A stretch of 38,675 bases of DNA from positions 1 through 38,675 of the forward strand of contig JAEYVZ010000098.1 in assembly GCA_023431405.1 (NCBI GenBank), given 5' to 3'. The translations under genes were made by a program, and so were the position numbers. How positions within the stretch are numbered: the first letter of the stretch is position 1; each line of letters starts with the position of its first letter. Source of the DNA: Actinomycetes bacterium (GTDB taxonomy: Bacteria; Actinomycetota; Actinomycetes; Actinomycetales; Microbacteriaceae). Below the pieces are notes generated by a model. It saw only the letters and a program-made list of their open reading frames with translations. It ran no database searches and was not told where the DNA came from. This document shows, one piece after another, positions 34,191-38,675 of the stretch.

Positions 34191-34883
34191 TTACGCGGAC
34201 TTCCCGGTCTTCAGCATGTAGCCGAAGCCGCGCTTGGTCTGGATGAGAGGCTCCGACGAGTACGGGTCGATCTTGCGGCGGAGATAGGAGATGTAGCTCT
34301 CCACGATCCCCGCGTCGCCGTTGAAGTCGTACTCCCACACGTGGTCGAGGATCTGCGCCTTGCTCAGCACCCGGTTCGGGTTGAGCATGAGGTAGCGCAG
34401 CAGCTTGAACTCGGTCGGGGAGAGGTCGATCGACACGTCGCCGACGAGCACGTCGTGCGTGTCCTGATCCATCGTGAGCTCGCCCGCCTTGATGGTCGAC
34501 TCCTCGTCGGCCTGCATCGTGCGGCGAAGGATCGCCTGGATGCGGGCGACGATCTCATCGAGGCTGAAGGGCTTGGTCACATAGTCGTCGCCGCCCGCGT
34601 TCAGTCCCTCGATCTTGTCTTCGGTCTCGTCCTTCGCGGTGAGGAACAGGATCGGTGCCGTGTACCCGGCACCGCGCAGGCGCTTGGTGACGCTGAACCC
34701 GTTCATGTCGGGGAGCATGACATCGAGGATGATCAGATCGGGTTCCTCCTCGAGCACAGCGGAGATGGTCTGCGCGCCGTTGGCGACGGCGCGCACCTGG
34801 AACCCTGCGAAGCGCAGGCTCGTGACCAGCAGGTCCCGGATGTTCGGTTCATCGTCGACGACGAGGATTCTCGGAGCGGTCAT
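34191..34883 (-). CDS. OmpR/PhoB-family response regulator
   Basis: The 230-residue protein has a receiver domain with Asp10/Asp11, phospho-acceptor Asp54 (IILDVMLPD) and Lys104 (VTKPF). A winged-helix DNA-binding domain follows (LSPTEFKLLRYLML, then VESYISYLRRKID and TKRGFGYML). It is close in pattern to the MprA/TcrA/PrrA type of actinobacterial regulators. The message seems leaderless: the complement CAAGAT is six bases before the ATG. The partner kinase follows on the same strand. The divergent CPBP protease gene shares an 89-base gap. Confidence 0.97.
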   Translation of the reverse strand: MTAPRILVVDDEPNIRDLLVTSLRFAGFQVRAVANGAQTISAVLEEEPDLIILDVMLPDMNGFSVTKRLRGAGYTAPILFLTAKDETEDKIEGLNAGGDDYVTKPFSLDEIVARIQAILRRTMQADEESTIKAGELTMDQDTHDVLVGDVSIDLSPTEFKLLRYLMLNPNRVLSKAQILDHVWEYDFNGDAGIVESYISYLRRKIDPYSSEPLIQTKRGFGYMLKTGKSA

Positions 34884-34889
34884 AGGCCC

Positions 34890-34895
34890 ATCTTG
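34890..34895 (-). promoter_or_regulatory. Possible leaderless -10 box of the response regulator
   Basis: The complement CAAGAT lies six bases before the ATG at 34883. The first base differs from the usual T, so confidence is moderate. Confidence 0.42.
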
Positions 34896-34960
34896 GCACC
34901 CGTTGCCCGCAATCCGCTGGATATCCCCCGACGCAGGGGGCCGATCCCGCCGAGATCAGT

Positions 34961-34966
34961 CAGGAT
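34961..34966 (+). promoter_or_regulatory. Possible leaderless -10 box of the CPBP protease
   Basis: CAGGAT is six bases before the ATG at 34973. The six bases between are AGGGGG, which could also act as a close ribosome site. Confidence 0.4.
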
Positions 34967-34972
34967 AGGGGG

Positions 34973-36109
34973 ATGACGACACCCGACGCCGCCCGTCCCG
35001 TGCCGCCCGCCAGCCCGTCCGCGGCGGGATCGCCGCCGGCCCCCGGCCACGCGCCGTATCCCCCGGGCTATGCACCGTATCCGCCGCAGGCGCCGGGCTA
35101 CGCGCCCGCCCCGCGCCCCGCGCGGCCGCTGCCCGACGACGCGACGCAAGGCGGTCTCGCCTTCCATCGGCTCGTGTTCGCGCGGCAGCGGTCGGGATGG
35201 TGGACGCCGCTGGTCACCGGCATCCTCGGTGTCGCCTTCTACCTCGTGTTCCTCATCGTCATCATCGGCGTGTACATCGTTCTCGCCCTCATCTTCCCGT
35301 CGGTCGGTGAGCAGCTCCTCACCCTCGACACGACGGTGATGTTCGACCTCACCGATCCGTTGCTGGTCGCCCTGCTGCTGCTCAGCATCGTGGTGATGCT
35401 CCCCTCGTACCTGCTGGCGTCGCTCATCATCAACGGACGCCGGGTGGGCTTCATCTCCTCGGCGGCCGGGCGGCTGCGGTGGGGATGGATGCTGCTGTGC
35501 ACCGGTGCCGCCCTGATCGTCGCCGTCGTGCTCAGCCTCCTGTCGTTCCTGCTTCCCGCCGAGGAGGGCGCAGCCGTTCCCGAGCCCGCTCAGAACCCTG
35601 CGCTGTGGGCCACCTTCGCCGTGCTGATCGTGCTCGTGCCGCTGCAGTCCGCCGCGGAGGAGTACGTCTTCCGCGGGTACCTGATGCAGGCCATCGGTCG
35701 CTGGCTGCGGCATCCGCTGTTCGCGATCCTCCTGCCGGTGCCGCTGTTCGTGCTCGGACACCTGTACGACCCGATCGGGCAGCTCAGCGTGGGCGTCTTC
35801 GCGGTCGCCGCGGGCTGGCTGACCTGGCGCACGGGCGGGCTGGAGGCGGCGATCGCCCTCCACGTCGTGAACAACCTGACGGCCTTCCTGCTCGCCCTCG
35901 CCGGCCTCGCCGACGTCAACGACAGCTCGCCCGGATGGATCAGCTTCGCCCACTCGGTGCTGCTGATCGGCGCCTACTGCGGTGTCGTGGAGTGGCTGTT
36001 CCGTCGGCGGCGACTCGGCCGCACCGTGATCGTCACGCCGCCGGCCATGCCGCACGGGTATCCGGCCGCGCCGCCGTACCCCGCGGCGCCTCAGGCGACG
36101 GCGAGCTGA
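34973..36109 (+). CDS. CPBP-family intramembrane metalloprotease
   Basis: The 378-residue protein has a cytoplasmic Pro/Tyr/Ala-rich start (about residues 1-50, with repeats such as APYPPGYAPYPPQ) and then about eight membrane segments. The CPBP/Abi motifs are present: EEYVFRG (Glu-Glu-x3-Arg), FVLGH and HVVNN, which form a metal site in the membrane. Family members process prenylated or membrane proteins, or confer bacteriocin immunity; the role here is unknown. Its end overlaps the end of the convergent XPB helicase gene by 19 bases. Confidence 0.94.
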   Translation: MTTPDAARPVPPASPSAAGSPPAPGHAPYPPGYAPYPPQAPGYAPAPRPARPLPDDATQGGLAFHRLVFARQRSGWWTPLVTGILGVAFYLVFLIVIIGVYIVLALIFPSVGEQLLTLDTTVMFDLTDPLLVALLLLSIVVMLPSYLLASLIINGRRVGFISSAAGRLRWGWMLLCTGAALIVAVVLSLLSFLLPAEEGAAVPEPAQNPALWATFAVLIVLVPLQSAAEEYVFRGYLMQAIGRWLRHPLFAILLPVPLFVLGHLYDPIGQLSVGVFAVAAGWLTWRTGGLEAAIALHVVNNLTAFLLALAGLADVNDSSPGWISFAHSVLLIGAYCGVVEWLFRRRRLGRTVIVTPPAMPHGYPAAPPYPAAPQATAS

Positions 36110-37734
36110 TCGGCGTCGAGGATCGTATAGCTGTAGCCCTGTTCGGCCAGGAACCGCTGGCGGTTCTGCGCGAAGTCCTGGTCGACGGTGTCGCGGGCGA
36201 TGAGGGTGTAGAAGCTCGCGGTGTGGCCGTTGGTCTTCGGTCGCAGGAGGCGTCCGAGGCGCTGGGCCTCTTCCTGACGTGAGCCGAACGAGCCCGACAC
36301 CTGGATCGCGACCGACGCCTCGGGAAGGTCGATCGAGAAGTTCGCGACCTTCGAGACGACGAGCACGGGGATGCGGCCCTCTCGGAAGCCGCCGTACAGC
36401 TCCTCGCGCTCGTCGACGGGTGTCGCACCGGTGATCTGGGGTGCCCCCAGTGCCTCGGCGATGATGTCGATCTGGTCGAGGTACTGCCCGATCACGAGGA
36501 TCTGCTCGCCGCGGTGCTTCTCCACCAGGTCGCGCACGACGTCGATCTTGGCGTTCGCCGTCGCGGCGATCCGGTAGCGCTCGTCGTCGGCGGCCGCCGC
36601 GTATTCGAGACGGTCGGATGCCGGCAGATCGACCCGCACTTCGTAGCAGACGGCGGGAGAGATGAAGCCCTGGGCTTCGATCTCCTTCCAAGGGGCGTCG
36701 AACCGCTTGGGGCCGATGAGGCTGAACACATCGCCTTCCCGGCCATCCTCTCGTACGAGGGTGGCGGTGAGGCCGAGCCGTCGGCGCGCCTGGAGGTCGG
36801 CGGTGAGCTTGAAGACGGGTGCCGGGAGCAGGTGCACCTCGTCGTACACGATGAGGCCCCAGTCGAGCGCGTCGAGCAGCGCGAGGTGCGCGTACTCGCC
36901 CTTCCGCTTGGCGGTGAGGATCTGGTACGTCGCGATGGTGACCGGCTTGACCTCCTTGGCCTGCCCGGAGTACTCCCCGATCTCCTCGGGGGTGAGGCTC
37001 GTGCGCTTGAGGAGCTCATCCCGCCACTGCCGCGCGCTGACCGTGTTCGTCACCAGGATCAGGGTGGTCGTCTTCGTGTCGGCCATGGCTGCCGCGCCGA
37101 CGAGGGTCTTTCCGGCGCCGCAGGGGAGCACGACGACGCCCGAACCGCCTTCGCTGAAGATGTCGACGGCTTTGCGCTGGTACGGGCGCAGCGTCCAGCC
37201 GTCTTCGTGCAGCTCGATCTCGTGCGGCGTCCCCGGTGTGTAGCCCGCGTGGTCTTCGGCGGGCCAGCCGATCTTGAGAAGCTCCTGCTTGATCTGACCG
37301 CGCGCCCAGGCGTCGACGACGAAGACGTTCGGCTGGGGGTGGGAGAGCAGCAGCGGCTGGATGCGCTTGTTCTTCGAGACCTCCGCCAGCACGGCCTGAT
37401 CGGTCGAGCGCAGGATGAGGGTGCCTTCGTCGTCGCGCTCGATCACGAGTCGTCCGTAGCGACCGACCGTCTCGCGGATGTCGATGGCGACCGACGCGGG
37501 CACCGGGAACCGAGACCATCGGTCGAGCGTCTCGAGCATCGCATCGGCATCGTGGCCCGCGGCGCGCGCGTTCCACAGCCCCAGCCGGGTGATGCGGTAC
37601 GTGTGGATGTGCTCGGGGGCGCGCTCGAGCTCGGCGAAGATCGCGAGCTCGTGACGCGCGTTCTCGGCGTCGGGATGGGCGACTTCGAGGAGCACAGTGC
37701 GGTCGCTTTGCACGATGAGGGGACCGTCAGCCAT
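36091..37734 (-). CDS. XPB-like DNA repair helicase
   Basis: The 547-residue protein is a superfamily 2 helicase of the XPB/Rad25 type known in actinobacteria (about 550 residues). After an N-terminal damage-recognition-like domain come the Q-region (WTLRPYQRKAVD), Walker A GAGKT with Lys209, DEVH (298-301), GLTATLVREDG and the C-terminal motif QRLGRLLRPK. It should unwind DNA from 3' to 5' in repair or transcription-linked work. The ATG has no good ribosome site; a TAGACT (complement of 37743-37748) lies eight bases before it. It ends in a 19-base overlap with the CPBP gene. Confidence 0.96.
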   Translation of the reverse strand: MADGPLIVQSDRTVLLEVAHPDAENARHELAIFAELERAPEHIHTYRITRLGLWNARAAGHDADAMLETLDRWSRFPVPASVAIDIRETVGRYGRLVIERDDEGTLILRSTDQAVLAEVSKNKRIQPLLLSHPQPNVFVVDAWARGQIKQELLKIGWPAEDHAGYTPGTPHEIELHEDGWTLRPYQRKAVDIFSEGGSGVVVLPCGAGKTLVGAAAMADTKTTTLILVTNTVSARQWRDELLKRTSLTPEEIGEYSGQAKEVKPVTIATYQILTAKRKGEYAHLALLDALDWGLIVYDEVHLLPAPVFKLTADLQARRRLGLTATLVREDGREGDVFSLIGPKRFDAPWKEIEAQGFISPAVCYEVRVDLPASDRLEYAAAADDERYRIAATANAKIDVVRDLVEKHRGEQILVIGQYLDQIDIIAEALGAPQITGATPVDEREELYGGFREGRIPVLVVSKVANFSIDLPEASVAIQVSGSFGSRQEEAQRLGRLLRPKTNGHTASFYTLIARDTVDQDFAQNRQRFLAEQGYSYTILDADQLAVA

Positions 37735-37742
37735 AGCGGTCC

Positions 37743-37748
37743 AGTCTA
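37743..37748 (-). promoter_or_regulatory. Possible leaderless-type -10 box of the XPB gene
   Basis: The complement TAGACT lies eight bases before the ATG at 37734, inside the 25-base gap to the upstream gene. Confidence 0.38.
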
Positions 37749-37759
37749 CGGGCCCGCGG

Positions 37760-38675
37760 TCAGACGGGGCGCACGCTGGCGATACTCGAGACCGGGAGGG
37801 TGCGCTCGACGTCCGCACCGCGGTCGAGCCCGCGCAGGCGACCGCCGCCCAGACCGGTCGCCTCCAGGGTCACCTCGCGCTCACTCCCGTCGGGGAGGCG
37901 CACGACGATCCGCAGCACCGCCCGGGCGCGCACCGCCTGCTCGAGTTCCCTGCCGAGCCATGCCGAATCGGCATCCGTCGCGTGTGCTTCCCGCAGACGG
38001 GCGCGGAGCGCGGCGTACACGTCGGGCTCGTCGGCGTCGGCCGTCTCCGGCGCACGACGGCCGCGTTCCAGCGTTCGCCGGCGACCGTCGGCATCCACGG
38101 CCGTGACGGGGTAGCGTGCATCGGCGAGCATCCAGAACGTCGTGTCGGGAGTGCTGCGGGTGAGGAGCGCGTCGCCGTGCTCGACGAGGCCGAGGGGGCG
38201 CAGCGCGTGATCGACCGCGATCGCCTGCAGCAGCGCCGCATCGGAGGCGGTGACACGCGTGTTCCCCTGCCAGTCGGGACCGACCTGAACGCTGCCGTGC
38301 CGCACGGAGCTGCGTTCGATCTCGTACGCGAGCGGCTGCGGGAGACCGGTGAGCGACAGCGACGTGAGGAACTCGCGCAGCGAATCGGCTGTCTCCCCGC
38401 CCGTCAGAGCGTTGGCGAGGCTCTCGGCCGTGAACCGATATGTCGAGGCCTGCGCGCGCGACTCGCGCAGCGCCATCGAGCGCAGCCGGATGTCGAGCTG
38501 CGGGTCGAGCGGGCCGGGCGCGATCGCCGTGAGGTCGTTCTGCAGGAAGACGCGGTCGACCTCCGCCGGGAGAAGTGCCTGCAGCGCGGGCTCATCGGCA
38601 TCCCCGCCCGCGGCGAGCCCCGCCGCCCACGACGGCGAGCGTCCATCGGCACCCAGGATGGCCCAGCGCTGGAAC
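37760..38675 (-). CDS. Helicase-associated (XPB/Ssl2-like N-terminal) domain protein (5' end outside window)
   Basis: About 305 C-terminal residues are visible, and the frame is open through the right edge. The visible start contains VDRVFLQNDLTAIAPGPLDP, a typical stretch of the helicase-associated domain found in actinobacterial proteins next to XPB. Further on are MLADARYPVTAVDADGRRRT and a C-terminal beta-rich region (LRIVVRLPDGSEREVTLEA). It precedes the XPB gene by 25 bases on the same strand. In this family the protein is often paired with XPB and may help or regulate it; that is inferred. Confidence 0.9.
   Translation of the reverse strand, partial: FQRWAILGADGRSPSWAAGLAAGGDADEPALQALLPAEVDRVFLQNDLTAIAPGPLDPQLDIRLRSMALRESRAQASTYRFTAESLANALTGGETADSLREFLTSLSLTGLPQPLAYEIERSSVRHGSVQVGPDWQGNTRVTASDAALLQAIAVDHALRPLGLVEHGDALLTRSTPDTTFWMLADARYPVTAVDADGRRRTLERGRRAPETADADEPDVYAALRARLREAHATDADSAWLGRELEQAVRARAVLRIVVRLPDGSEREVTLEATGLGGGRLRGLDRGADVERTLPVSSIASVRPV

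Overview
The window is a high-GC chromosomal segment of an actinobacterium, most likely of the family Microbacteriaceae (Microbacterium or a close relative). This rests on the base composition, frequent GTG starts, a groEL with a CIRCE operator and no groES beside it, the run DUF3263 / LytR_C / cold-shock / DUF3048 / groEL, an XPB-type helicase next to a helicase-associated protein, and many genes with a -10-like hexamer exactly six bases before the start codon (leaderless style). I see no insertion sequence, prophage, integrase or CRISPR array.

Region 1 (1-13813) looks like a catabolic and uptake island for an unidentified small molecule. It holds the 3' end of a 2-oxo-acid dehydrogenase E2 gene, an aldehyde dehydrogenase, a divergent pair (a leaderless binding-protein-like protein and an MFS transporter), a LacI-family regulator, and a tightly packed operon. 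The operon encodes a lipoprotein binding protein, a LivH-type permease, a LivM-LivG fusion, a LivF ATPase, a 3-hydroxyisobutyrate-dehydrogenase-like enzyme, a zinc alcohol dehydrogenase and a small NAD(P)-binding protein. A convergent Dabb-domain gene closes it. A 14-bp palindrome (TGCAATCGATTGCA) sits just downstream of the operon's -10 box, and a 12/14 copy lies between the divergent pair. Together with the LacI gene between them they suggest one local regulon.

Region 2 (13858-19154) carries a DUF4032 kinase-like protein, a UgpC/MsiK-type sugar ABC ATPase, a membrane-anchored thioredoxin-fold protein without the CxxC motif, and a family 2 glycosyltransferase with a membrane tail. Region 3 (19259-26616) has tRNA-Thr(TGT), a small conserved protein, an OafA-type acyltransferase with an SGNH domain, ChrA, a MetE-C-like methyltransferase with a structured leader, a second family 2 glycosyltransferase and a DMT-type transporter.

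Region 4 (26635-34883) is mostly housekeeping and stress: nitroreductase-like protein and msrB (overlapping), DUF3263, LytR_C protein, cold-shock protein, DUF3048 lipoprotein, groEL with two CIRCE-like operators and a strong terminator, an orphan WXG100 protein, and a sensor kinase / response regulator pair. Region 5 (34973-38675) has a CPBP membrane protease, the XPB-like helicase and the 3' part of a helicase-associated protein that runs off the right edge. No stretch longer than 300 bases lacks a gene.
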